The notes beneath the pieces were generated by a model. The model ran no database searches and was not told the origin of the DNA. It saw nothing but the letters and a program-made list of their open reading frames with translations. Below, one piece after another: positions 44,995 through 55,621 of a DNA stretch of 64,000 nt; within the stretch, counting starts at the first letter, position 1; every line of letters starts with the position of its first letter. The translations under genes and the position numbers were made by a program. The DNA is from Hymenochaete sp. R1 (Eukaryota > Basidiomycota > Agaricomycetes > Hymenochaetales > Hymenochaetaceae): the NCBI GenBank assembly GCA_019400425.1, contig JAFREE010000073.1, positions 57,650-121,649 of the forward strand, read 5' to 3'.

Positions 44995-46590
44995 TCAACG
45001 TCTACCCATGTCCATAGGAGGCATCGGGAACCTTCCAGTCCCTACGCTCTCCCTTTCTGCAGGTTGCGAATACTCGCTCCCTGCCTCCCCGGTCTCCGTT
45101 GCATAGCTCAACCCACTCATGTCGCTTGCCCGAGGTGTCGGCAAAGCAGCAGCACTTAACCTTTCGCGAGCCTCTTCGTGTGAGATATCGAGCGCAGCAA
45201 TAAGGGACGCGATGGCACGTTCATTGCTTTCCACGCGTTCGTGGTGGGCTACTGTACCGGTGGATTCGGCTGTTGCGAAGGCGTTGGAGTGGGAAGGAAG
45301 GGTGGTCTCAGTGGTGAAGAATGAGGTTGGGGAGCCTGAGCCGGTGCTCTTTGGGGGATGCTGCGAAGCGTTGTCGTCTTCGTGAGCGAAAGGATTGTAG
45401 ATTTGGTCTGCGAATGGATTCCGAGACGTCAAATTCCCGTCTTTGCGTATCGTGTCGCTTGAAATCCGGGATGCAGAGATATAAGCTGCGGAGTTGGCGA
45501 ACGGATGGTCGATGCGCGTATCACCTGTATGATTTGAGCTGGTATACGTCTCGACGCCGCCGTACACATCTTCTACCCCATCTGGACTGATGACCTCTGC
45601 GGATTCCCAAGCTGGAGTTTGTGTTTCAACCGCTGGTGGCGTTTGATACGACACAACCATACTCTGGCTCGGGCTCATCGGGCTCGGGAGGTTTACCGCG
45701 AACGGATGGTGCACCATATTCCCCTGGCGTTCAAGAGAAAGATACGAGGCGGCATCTGCAGCGGTCGACCCATCCCATGAGATTGGAGGTTCGTCAACGC
45801 GACCGAAATGTACTTCAACCGATGGTCTCGGCACCATTACTGTTTTCGCTTTCTCGACCGTAATCCCATCTGCGGCGAGACTCGCGCTGCGCGTGAACCC
45901 CTGGCCGGTGCCCATGTCCGAGTCCGTGAACTCCAGTTGAGGTGCTTGTTCATTGGTCTTGAATGTTTGGTCAAGCCCGAGCGTTGTACCCCAACCAAGA
46001 CTTTTGAACGTCTTTCCGCTTTTTGCTGACCTGACCGTGATTGAGCGCTCAACCGCTCCGCCTGATGATTTGACCGAAGGCGATGATGCTTGCTGCTTCA
46101 TGGCGTACTTTTCGTTCCCATCTTCATCTGCCATCTTCACCCATAGTTCGCGACCTGATTTCTGGCGCTCTGTATCACCACCATTCCCACGGCTTTGTCG
46201 GGGAGAAGTTCGCCATCTCCGCACACCATAGTAGTAGAATAGCAGTAAAAAGAAGGCCAGTGCGGCGAAGACGCCTAAACAGATGCCTACCACTGAGCCT
46301 AGAGTAAGGGAAGACGAGCCATTGTCATTGCTAGTCCCATCGACGGGCGCGCCGCTGGATGATGAAAGGGGAGCAGAAGAGGAACCTGACGAAGAGATGG
46401 TCACTGTCAGAGGCGTATAGACGGGTTCTCCATTCGTGGGAGCCGCGCTATCGACGAGCAAAGCAGTCGTTTGGGAGGGGTTGGAGCTATCTAGTGTGGC
46501 GGCGCCCGTAAAGCCCGAAACGGGTAGAGAAGGAATTGTCGTCTGCTGCCGACGATGAGCATAGTGCATTGCTTGTCTCATGCAATCCAC
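44995..46590 (-). CDS. Unrecognised single-pass membrane protein with long cytoplasmic tail
   Basis: One long open frame of up to 531 aa. The N-terminal part is Ser/Thr-rich (TVTISSSGSSSAPLSSSSGA), as in glycosylated extracellular stalks, followed by one membrane helix (VVGICLGVFAALAFFLLLFY) and a Tyr-rich, then basic boundary (YYGVRRWR). About 390 residues of tail are polar and disordered, with repeated NPFA/HPFA motifs (HPFAVNLP, HPFANSAA, NPFADQ, NPFAHED; NPF is a known EH-domain ligand). Near the end is a short helical segment (ERAIASLIAALDISHEEARE), like a UBA/CUE fragment. No signal peptide is seen at MDCMRQ, so one or more upstream exons (up to about 46900) probably supply it; hydrophobic reading frames exist there but I could not choose a splice. 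Its arrangement resembles the SH3 protein upstream in this window, without clear sequence similarity. Confidence 0.65.
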   Translation of the reverse strand: MDCMRQAMHYAHRRQQTTIPSLPVSGFTGAATLDSSNPSQTTALLVDSAAPTNGEPVYTPLTVTISSSGSSSAPLSSSSGAPVDGTSNDNGSSSLTLGSVVGICLGVFAALAFFLLLFYYYGVRRWRTSPRQSRGNGGDTERQKSGRELWVKMADEDGNEKYAMKQQASSPSVKSSGGAVERSITVRSAKSGKTFKSLGWGTTLGLDQTFKTNEQAPQLEFTDSDMGTGQGFTRSASLAADGITVEKAKTVMVPRPSVEVHFGRVDEPPISWDGSTAADAASYLSLERQGNMVHHPFAVNLPSPMSPSQSMVVSYQTPPAVETQTPAWESAEVISPDGVEDVYGGVETYTSSNHTGDTRIDHPFANSAAYISASRISSDTIRKDGNLTSRNPFADQIYNPFAHEDDNASQHPPKSTGSGSPTSFFTTETTLPSHSNAFATAESTGTVAHHERVESNERAIASLIAALDISHEEARERLSAAALPTPRASDMSGLSYATETGEAGSEYSQPAERESVGTGRFPMPPMDMGRR

Positions 46591-49369
46591 GGGATGCTTG
46601 CGAGTAAAGAAGAGGAAAGATTAGGTAGAGAAAGACGTCGAGGATTGTCTGTATCATGGGCACGAGCATGAAAAGATGAATAGTGGGAGTCTTTAGAATG
46701 CATTAAGCGAGTTATATAAATGCAAAACATACCAGGATCGTTGAAGAGAGAGCATAGAATGTAGGAAAGACCACGCGAGGATGACGATGCCCAAAGGGGG
46801 GTACGAAAGAAGGCGAAGGGCGTCGTCGACGGCGGCGGGGAGGATGTCGTTGAGGATGGAGGAGAAGATGGAAGGAGGGAAAGAAGCGTGATGGGCGATG
46901 GCGACAAACGACAGACGATTTGGATGGATTCTATTCAGAGCGCAAGCGGCTGCCTCCCGGGAACACCGGCTCCGGCTTTCCTTCCATATTAATACTGCTT
47001 CCCGGCTATCGGCCCTGTCGATCTCTCGGGTATTGCTTCTTTTGGCCACACATCTGCCCCTTGTCCCTTGTGTCGCGCCATAATCTCCTTTGAATTCCCT
47101 GACCGACCCCGCAACTGTGCTTGGTACTGTCTTGAGAACGATATTAATAAACGTGTACTACCAGTCGCAGATCCGCACCTAGCTACACCACCGTACCCCC
47201 TTTAACACATTGATCTGTCACAGAAATATCGCTATTTTATACGATCTGGGCAATGATGGACATGGGCGCATCTCACGACTCCTCGGTCATGGACAGTGAT
47301 CCGGTTTCAAGGACTCCCTTCGATGTAACTCACAAGAGTAACTATAGTACGCCCTGCCATAGTCTCGCAAATACATCATGATTACTGGTTGCTCAAAGTT
47401 GTGTACATGCTTGACAGCAAGCACCGTGCTTTTGTACGGGTAACGGAGGCGTCGCCGAGAGTAGTATGCCCAGTCATTCACCGCGCTCCGACGCAGACCT
47501 CTCCTCAACTTGATGGCTATGATGTGATCGCAAAGAATGAAAAGTAGGATCCTTCAAATGGACACGCTTGGATAAAGTTGCATGCGGAAAATGTTACAGA
47601 CCGATCACCGACGGACGATCCTGTCTGACCCTATAGCAACGACGTGTCAGCGATGAATGCTTCAACTGTCTTCATAAATTGCGGGTAATGGAAGCGTGGT
47701 GATAGGAGAGACTCTGAGCTCGCCAGACACTGGTACTCGAGACCTTTCGCCCATTCTCTTTGTCGTTTCCTTCCTGCGCGTGTGTTGGTCATAGTAAGAT
47801 GTGAGTTCCCATCCTCCTTCGAACTAAGACACTCGCTCTATTTAATCATCATCCGACTTCATTGGTGTGCTTGACCAAATCTACAGTGGGAATAGCACCA
47901 ATAATGCTTCTCTACGGGTCCAAGTACCTCTGTATGCCCCTTCTAGTCATGCGCAAACTTCGTACATCTTTTTTTTTCGCCTGAGTAACCACATTCAACA
48001 GTCCGACATGATTGCTTAATCAAGGAAAGATACTTATAGGAACGAGGCGTGCTGGTGCCGAGGCCATTAATTTTCGTATGGGACTGTCGGATAATCGACC
48101 GCGGTTGAACTTGGTTACTCTGGGTAATTGGTCGGACTCTGGCAGCTTCTCAATTCGGAAGGCTGTAGACGTACGCTTGATCCTTGTCTGCGAGACTTGA
48201 GGCTGATTTTGAACATAGCCAGACGATTCTACGGAAGATATGAAATATGGTGAGCCCGCTACCTGCCTCATTCACGAACACGTGCGGTTAACTAGGTACT
48301 GGACGACGAAGAGCTGGCAATAACTTTTCAATTGAAGGACGATTGGATGGTCCCCATTTATCCATTGAGTTGTTTCATTTCCCCTACCCGTTATCAAAAG
48401 TAAGTTTTCTATAACTGGCTTATTTCCTGTTCTCGATTCGATCACACACTTCATTTCCTACTTCCAATTCTGAAGTTTTGTTGACATGCTCGAGCGAGTA
48501 TATATATGCTACACAGGTACAATGACACGCGAATCATATTTGGAGGGAGTCCGGATGCTTACTTCTTGCGGGAACACCACCGATCCGACCTAAGTTCCAC
48601 AATAAGGAGAAACTTAGACGATCAGAATCAAAGTCAGTATTCCCAATAGCCATGACACCCATCTTGTGCTCAGAAAAAAGAACCAAGCCGCCTCTACAAT
48701 ATCGTCCCGTTGTGATCAAAAAAAGTAAGAGGCCCAGCAAACCTAATGAATAGGGTCCAATTCCGGCTCGTCCGTGCGGTTTGTTAATGAGCTGGGAGGG
48801 TAGCCTTCCCCAGTTCGGTGGTATCATCGTCAAACTATATTGTTTATTCCATTGACTTTGAGCGCTTATAGCGATTCAATGAAAAGTTCGGCAGCGGAAG
48901 AGATCGTGGGTCGGGAGAGCATTGAAATTTGGAGTAACGATATCGTCCTGACGAGGAATGTGGCGAACGATTGTTTGCCTTACGTTTTCTCTCAGAATGC
49001 CCAGTAACTGTTACAAAGTTATAGGCCCGCTTCCCGTATCAAGTTCGAAAAAAAATTGCGTACTCTGCTTCTCTTGGTCTTTCGGTGCACACGCTTGTCC
49101 TACTTCGGGACCGGATTCGGTGGCTAAAGGTTGTCTGCGTCCAATAATAGATTGAGCACGTTTGGATATGGACACGATTTCCTCGCCAAGGCATTTATCT
49201 AAGTCTGATACGACAAACCAAAACTGTGAGAGGCGCATTCAAGAAACGATATAATGGTCTTTGCACACCTATTATCAACTGTTCCAGTAAAGCTTTACGC
49301 GCCATGTTCCGCGCGAGCAGCGACGGCAGGAAGACAATGTTAGTTTCGAATATGGGGACTGTAGATAAG
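46591..49369. other. Gene-poor region
   Basis: 2.8 kb in which I found no family motif, tRNA-like fold or transposon signature. Short overlapping open frames (such as 48012-48200 + and 48534-48833 -) are not supported. It may contain upstream exons of the membrane protein gene at its left end. Confidence 0.35.
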
Positions 49370-49890
49370 TCAGGAAACTGATTTCGCCCTTTGTTTAATA
49401 GAGCGGAACGCACCATGGGTTAATGTCGGAATGTCGTCTCTGGACGTTTTAACGCTGGAATCACCCTCGAGGCATCCACACCGACATCCAGGTAGCGATG
49501 GCACCCCACGCCCGTCCCACGGAAGAGACACGATGCTGTAGATATACATACGGCAACCCTCTACTAGTATTGGCTCCAGCATCCGCCCCTCAAAGGATGT
49601 TGGCGACGATATCAAACTCAACGCAGTATCATTGTCCACCAGTGTCTCATACAACACTCGAAATTTCTTCTGAGGGATCTTAGTGGGAATTGGACCGCGA
49701 CGATGTATAAAGGATGGTTCCGGAATAATCTCAGCGTTCCAGCCAGCTTCTCTTGAGCGCTTTTGTATGTCGCTGAAGCTGGTAATAGTAGGGGTTGCTC
49801 TCTCTCCACCAAGTCTCGCTCCGAACTTCACATTCGAATCATCCCTGATCACTTCAGAGTCGATCTTCCATTCTTTTGCAGCCTATTGGA
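49370..49890 (-). CDS. Possible hypothetical protein exon
   Basis: An open frame of about 170 codons, longer than most chance frames here, preceded by a good acceptor (TTCCAATAG before GCTGCAAAAGAATGG, near 49885). Composition looks protein-like (TITSFSDIQKRSREAGWN; IPQKKFRVLYETLVDNDTAL), with no recognisable domain, and the C-terminal part contains Gly/Cys-rich sequence that may be non-coding. I could not find a convincing first exon or the downstream continuation. Treat as a candidate exon only. Confidence 0.25.
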
Positions 49891-50842
49891 AGAAGGAAAA
49901 CACAAAAAAAAATCACAGATCAGCTTCATTCTAACGGTGGTTTTTAATGGCACAGCACCTCTTCCAATTGCTGGACGATATAGTGAGTCGAGAAAAGATT
50001 AAGTGTGCAAAGGTCAAAAGGTGTAGCAATTCTCGGAGATGGCAGCGGAGCGGATGTGGACGAGGATTTTGAAGCCGTCGAGAACGCGCCTTTGGGGATA
50101 TACATCAGTTTGTGGTGGATGTGGATGTGGGTGTGGGTGTGGCTTACCTATCAACATTTGGGCTCAAGATTTTTTATACCCCTTCGCTAAAGCCATTGTG
50201 GCTTAACCTCAGTGGCTTAGGCCTAAGATAAGATCGTGGAGGCAACCAACACGAGGCGCTCATTGTGTTTGTTCTGTCACGTTCCTTCCTTTATCATTTT
50301 TTGTTTGCGAGTCGCGGATAATCTGGGTATAATTTGTGTTAAGTATGCGAAATAAAAGGATCTGTTATTTCCCTGGCATATGCTGAAAGTCGAGCTTGCT
50401 CTGGACTCACTGATATTGAATGACGCGAATTCACTACGACTACGCAGGCGAGTGAATGACACAGCGCATCTTTCAAAGAGTTATTGGTAGTACACACTTC
50501 GATATTGCGTACGTAGTAGCTCGTATAATCTTATACTCGAAATTGAAGCGTTTCTACATGTGAGTTGGAGTGAGCGAATATCACATCCTGTTCTTCCCAG
50601 TTTTCGCCGCCGGGGGGCCGTGAGAAGCAATTTACTGTTTAGGGACAGGAAGCGTTCGACGCGACCATGCATGCAACCATCTCTCTCGTCCTTCAGCAGC
50701 TCAACTCATCGCGACGCGCGACTTACTTCATCTTAATTTGTTCTTGTCCTTGGACCACGATCTCCCCATACTGAGCACAATCTATCGCGGCTTTGTCTGC
50801 GTGGATCATCATCAAGTTATCCTCAAAAACTTGCTTAGAAGC
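49891..50842. other. Intergenic region upstream of macrodomain gene
   Basis: About 950 bp. A GGATGTGG/GTGTGG simple-sequence tract lies at 50114-50142. No gene recognised. Confidence 0.35.
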
Positions 50843-51968
50843 ATGGTGTTGAAACTCTCAAACATTCCAACACTTCGCCAGCTTTACTCGAATGGCACGA
50901 TACACCCAAGGCCAAGCTGGAAAGTGCCCTCAGTGGATAAGTATCTCGATATCGTGTCGCTCATGTAAGTCTGAAATCGACCATTTGAGATGCTTTTGAG
51001 CTTCTTTTCCGCATTTGGTTCGTTGCTTTGCTAAGCTCATGGGCAGTCAAGGCGATATCACGGAACTTGAGGTGGACGCGATCGTGAACGCCGCAAATAG
51101 GAGTCTCAAAGGCGAGTCCCGTATCAGTACTAGCTCTTTTTATATTGGCTGTTTGACTGTTGTTTTCAACTTTGAAGGTGGAGGAGGAGGTGCGAGGCTT
51201 GCCTTCTGCGTGTATCTCGAAGGCGCTTACAATTACCAGTCGACGGAGCAATACATAAAGCCGCAGGGAAAGGTCTTCTTGAGGAATGTACGCTCGTTCA
51301 AACCATGGCACCCTTTCTTTTCTCTGACAGAGGAACAGGCATAGCTCTTGGGGGATGCGAAACGGGAGACGCGAAGATTACAGCCGGGTACAATTTACCA
51401 GCGTAAGCTCTTTAATCCCCCGACGCGTCACGTCAGACAGAGTACTGAGAATCCATGTATATGAAGACAACACGTCATACACACTGTTGGGCCGGTCTAT
51501 TCGCCTTCTAAAGAAGATCTGGTCTCCAAACAGCTTCTGTCATGCTACTCACGAAGCTTGAGAGTCGCTGTGGACAACTCGCTAAAGACGATCGTGGGTG
51601 TCGGTGTTCATATGATACCTGGGATTTTTTTTTTACTCATTTTCGCCGTAGGCTTTTTCGTCTATCTCGACGGGAGTATATGGGTACCCTATTGAAAGCG
51701 CGACAAGAATTGCTTTGAGGGAGACGAGACGCTTTCTCGACGAATTGGCGAAATCGAACCAGCATGTGCGTGATAAAGTGCTGATTCCTAAGTACGAATC
51801 GGATGTCCCTTATATTCATCTAGTTGGATCGTGTCATCTTTTGCGTCTTTAATGATGAAGCTCGACAAGCATATACGTATGTGCCGTTTGATGTGATCCA
51901 GATGCTTACATCTAACGCTTCTTCTCAGTGATTATCTAGCAGAGTACTTCCCGCCATTGATCCAATGA
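50843..51968 (+). CDS. MacroD-type macrodomain protein (ADP-ribose/O-acetyl-ADP-ribose hydrolase)
   Basis: Nine small exons (50843-50964, 51047-51111, 51178-51189, 51240-51287, 51339-51402, 51467-51593, 51652-51765, 51824-51876, 51929-51968) sum to 645 nt, 214 aa. Macrodomains of this class remove ADP-ribose from proteins or deacetylate O-acetyl-ADP-ribose. All diagnostic motifs appear once the introns are removed: ISLIQ-type start [77 protein letters not shown], then [20 protein letters not shown] and [20 protein letters not shown], ending EYFPPLIQ. The N-A-A-N, GGGGVDGAIH and S-T-G-V-Y-G loops that bind ADP-ribose are intact. The second intron (51112-51177) has a GC donor (AAAG|GCGAGT..TGAAG|GT), the only choice that joins K-G to G-G-G. 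The third exon is 12 nt. Cellular role is inferred from the family. Confidence 0.9.
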
Positions 51969-52718
51969 ATGAAAGAGGATGATAGTTTCCAAGGCAATCA
52001 TTTTTCTGGTATGCGAGACCTCTCATATGCGTGATAGTACTTCCTGGTACCTTCGTTGAAACTATTATCGAGGCTCTGAGCCACGGCTACTTGGTGGAGT
52101 TTAGCCCCTTCCCCCCTTTTTTTTCTGAAGAAAGGTCCGGGTCATCATAAGCATCAGAAAATTCCACGTTTCATATATGATGCTTGACGCGATATCTTAC
52201 TGGTTCTTTCAGTGAGATCACGTACATGATCTTCTTTCGGTCTTGTAGTTCTGTTGCACCAGGCGGCTGTCTGTTCACCGATATCAATGCAAATCAGTTT
52301 AACGCCGAATCCCTGTGATGAGTGCATGCGCCCAAGGAAGTCAGAGTCTTGCTCTCGCAGTACTAAAGATTTATTCGGAAGTGGAAGATCGAGAAGATTT
52401 GACCTGCTCACCGTCGAGGCTTCGGATTTGCGAAGCTTCGCGTATGAATTCGATCTGTCTCTTCCATTCCTCATCTAATCCTTCAATACCTTTGCTTCTG
52501 TATTCATGGCCGTAGGTGGTGGTGTTCCATCCAGAACAGTCCCAAGTCATACTGACAAGTCCTCTTTTTACAGGCTCATTGTTATACAAGTCTATCGGAA
52601 CGATCCTAGCATTGAATTGACCTTATGATGATGCATTCAGGTCCTAGACTTCTTGTACATGCATTGTAACTTGTAACGTATCTAAGACATTACACAGAGA
52701 TACTAACGTCGAGTCGAG
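51969..52718. other. Intergenic region
   Basis: 750 bp between the macrodomain gene and the convergent unknown gene. Open frames on both strands near 52154-52520 show no motif. Confidence 0.35.
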
Positions 52719-53444
52719 CTAAAATGCAACAAGCGTAGAGCCCTCTATGATCTCAAATCGATACGGAGACAACTCAAACTCGGCCAACAGCGTATCCGAT
52801 TCGACACCCTTCAACAGCCCACCCGAAACGAGCGTTCGCACAACGTTAAGTACCCATCGCATCTCGCCCACATCACCAATACCACCATGTTCCATTGGTT
52901 GCGACCACACCCTCGCTGAGCGCGCCAAAGTCGAGTCCGGGAGTGCGTCGATGGAAAAGGCGTGCGTGGTTAAGAGGGAGACGATTGATTGGACGGTGGG
53001 CGGTGTATGTTGGTGGGAAGCAGGGGAAGACGAAGGAGTGGGTGCGAGAGAGCAGACGAACCGGCTTTCGTCACGGGATAGTGGCGTTTCAAAGTCTGGG
53101 TAGGACATACTGGTAAACCTGAGCATCTCCACACCGCCCACGTATGAGGCCTGTGGTACCGGGGTCGGGGTCGATTCTGATCCAGGTGCTGGGACGACTC
53201 CCTCGACTTTGCCTGGGAATTCGATGCGTTTGACAATCTCGACAGCATCCCAGGTGCCGTCCTTGTTGCGACCTCCATCGAGCTTGAGGAAGATGCGCCA
53301 TATGTAGTAGCGAAGAGGGACATTGTGGTACGTGAATCGCTCGACTGTGGCGTGCACGTGTACGGAAGTAACTTGACGTGAGCGGTCCTTTTCTTTCAGC
53401 GCGGCGGTGTTAATGGGGAAGAGAGGCTTAGCGAGGAGAGGCAT
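52719..53444 (-). CDS. Hypothetical protein, 241 aa, single exon
   Basis: An uninterrupted 241-codon frame beginning MPLLAKPLFPINTAALKEKD. I do not recognise a family. The first half looks folded (VHATVERFTYHNVPLRYYIW, RIFLKLDGGRNKDGTWDAVE), then a Pro/Ser/Thr linker (PTPSSSPASHQHTPPTVQS), and a second folded-looking part with WVLNVVRTLVSGGLLKGVES and LLAEFELSPYRFEIIEGST. No signal peptide, membrane helix or known catalytic motif. Lack of introns is unusual among its neighbours. Strong codon-level continuity and a clear start make a real gene likely; shadow frames on the other strand are shorter. Confidence 0.65.
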   Translation of the reverse strand: MPLLAKPLFPINTAALKEKDRSRQVTSVHVHATVERFTYHNVPLRYYIWRIFLKLDGGRNKDGTWDAVEIVKRIEFPGKVEGVVPAPGSESTPTPVPQASYVGGVEMLRFTSMSYPDFETPLSRDESRFVCSLAPTPSSSPASHQHTPPTVQSIVSLLTTHAFSIDALPDSTLARSARVWSQPMEHGGIGDVGEMRWVLNVVRTLVSGGLLKGVESDTLLAEFELSPYRFEIIEGSTLVAF

Positions 53445-54081
53445 GGTGCCGAGGCTACTTGAAGGATTTGTTGAAAAGAATGTGTGAAGTTGGGTGATAG
53501 TTCAAATGAAAGGTCTGAAGCCTAGGAATCGTGACAAATGGTGTAAATACTTTGCTCAACTCGAGCACATCGGGACGAATAATGCAAACGTCGCTAACGT
53601 GTATGGTTGTTGTCACCTTTGCGCTATTGTGCGACGGTACTTCGCGAAGGAACAACAAATTGACTACCTGTCGAGTAACTCGAGGACTCTGAAAACATGA
53701 AATAGACGTATAAACGTCAGTCATAGAGCACAAACATCATTGCACGTGTTATTAGATGAATGTATAAAGTACGAGCCATGAAGACACGATTAAGTCTAAT
53801 AAATCATTGTCAGAAGGTCGTATTCAATCGTGAAAAAAATAAGTGTAGGATCAGAAAGAGTTCGGTGTGCTTAAGCACAATGAACGAATCAAGCCGGACG
53901 TAAATCCTGCGTCTTCCGAAAGACAGACTTGCATCATATACAAGTGAGCATCGAAGAAGTCATATGGCCCCGGCGGAATCCATCATAAATGAATCAAATA
54001 TATACATAAATAGCTCACCTATTTCTGCAGATACAATGTGAGTTCGAGAGCCCAAAGTAACAAAATACAAAGCATTTCCCA
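53445..54081. other. Intergenic region
   Basis: 637 bp upstream of the hypothetical gene and downstream of the DHHC gene. No coding signal. Confidence 0.35.
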
Positions 54082-55621
54082 TCAGAATTCGTCACCTTCA
54101 CCGTCGCTATCCGTAAGCTCGTCGCCAGGACTGACGCCTTTGTGCGCATTGAGTCCTGGCTTTCGTGCCCAAGACCTTCCATCTGTGTAAGGTGCAGCTC
54201 GCAATGGTAGCAACAGACTGGTATAAGAGCTTTGAATAACAGTTAGTTAATTTAGTGCACTGCGAAAATGCACACGTACTATTCGGTTTCGCTTAGATTG
54301 AAGAATAACTTCAAATTTTTGCGTGCTCTGCTCGACATAATGAGACCTCAGCATTTAAGGTAAAAAGAATAACACACCCCAGGTCGTAGGAGTTCTCGAA
54401 CGTCTGATAAATTAGTTATACCGAATACATTCGACATCCAGATACTTGAGACTTACTTGACCTCTTCCTTTTGCAAATTCGCGATACATATCGTAGTCGT
54501 GCGACTCAACGGTGGTTTCTCCCTTACCGACGCTCCGGAGATGCCACGTCAGCATGACGCCGACAGCAAAGCAAAGGACACCAGATAGAATATAAATCAG
54601 GGAGAAGAGGACAGACGGTGTCCAGTAATCCCACGTCTAGGATGTAAGTGGTTAGAATATTCCTTGATACATGGGGCGCTGAACCAACATATGAGAAGCC
54701 CAGCGACTCCCACATTTTCTCGTATCCGAGCACTATGAAGAAGAGCGTCGAAAGTACGAAGTAGGCCCTTCAGAGATTGTAGGTCAGCGATGATTTAAAG
54801 AAGTGACGACAAAGACACACATGAATAATACGAAGTGCCGCTCATTATAGAGACCCACACATTGGTTTATCCCTGAAAGTTAAAATAGATAGGTGGAAGA
54901 ACTAATATAATGATGGTAACACCTACACTGAGCTTTCGCAATTTAGTTAACATGTATATAAAAAGAAGAGTAAAACATACTGGACAATGGTGATCGTACT
55001 TTAGTACGCAATGATTGCATATACGGCAATGGTGAGCTCTCTGCCAGCTAGTTCAGCGAGATCCATATATGACCACAAAAATAGCGGAGATACGCACGTC
55101 TGGTCTCATCTTGCCACACTTTCGACAGCGTATTATGTGGGCTCTGGTTATATTCAGTTCCTCCGACCATCGTACATTAGATGATCCTCCATTCAGACCA
55201 TTAGGAACCCAAGCGCTATCACCCCTCTTTCCTGTCTGTCTCCGTCGAGCCCATATGAGACCGTCGCCTTCAACGCGTAGGGGGTCATCGACGAAGCCGG
55301 GCTTGACAGTACACGCGAGGTAGTATTGTCCTACGAGGTTGAGAGCGATCAACGCGTCAATTGGGAAGGTGACGAATGGCCAACGGAGAGTGGGTTGCAC
55401 GACCTCGACTTCCGATTTTCAATATACGTTTAAAACAGAATTCAACTTGCTAGTCCGCTTCATGCTGCGAAGAACAACGTACAGAATGCGAAGACACCTA
55501 ATGAGAGGAGCGCAACTGCAAATGAGACGAAGAACGGGCCTGCTGCACCCGTCACTTTGTCCATGCAGCGCTCTAGGCTCCTGAAACAACGGAAGACGGT
55601 GCGCGAGCAAAGTACAGGCAT
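54082..55621 (-). CDS. DHHC-type protein S-acyltransferase (palmitoyltransferase)
   Basis: Multi-pass membrane enzyme that attaches palmitate to cysteines of target proteins. Exons: 55621-55483, 55408-55098, 55040-54981, 54927 (1 nt), 54872-54821, 54767-54689, 54636-54457, 54403-54378, 54327-54280 and 54229-54082, summing to 1044 nt, 347 aa. TM1 GPFFVSFAVALLSLGVFAF and TM2 FPIDALIALNLVGQYYLACT precede CRKCGKMRPDRAHHCRICNH and [20 protein letters not shown], the complete cysteine-rich domain with catalytic D-H-H-C. TM3 YFVLSTLFFIVLGYEKMW and TM4 VLFSLIYILSGVLCFAVGVM follow, then the T-x-E motif T-F-E-N-S-Y-D-L-G (TTxE-like), and an acidic tail. The Trp codon of C-P-W can only be built from a one-base exon between two good introns of 53 and 54 nt. 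PFA3/PFA4-like by length; exact orthology not assigned. Confidence 0.9.

Noticed and set aside
51112..51344. Macrodomain gene first read as a pseudogene with a broken GGGG loop
   Set aside because: A GC-AG intron, a 12-nt exon and two further small introns restore [10 protein letters not shown] and [14 protein letters not shown] without any lesion.
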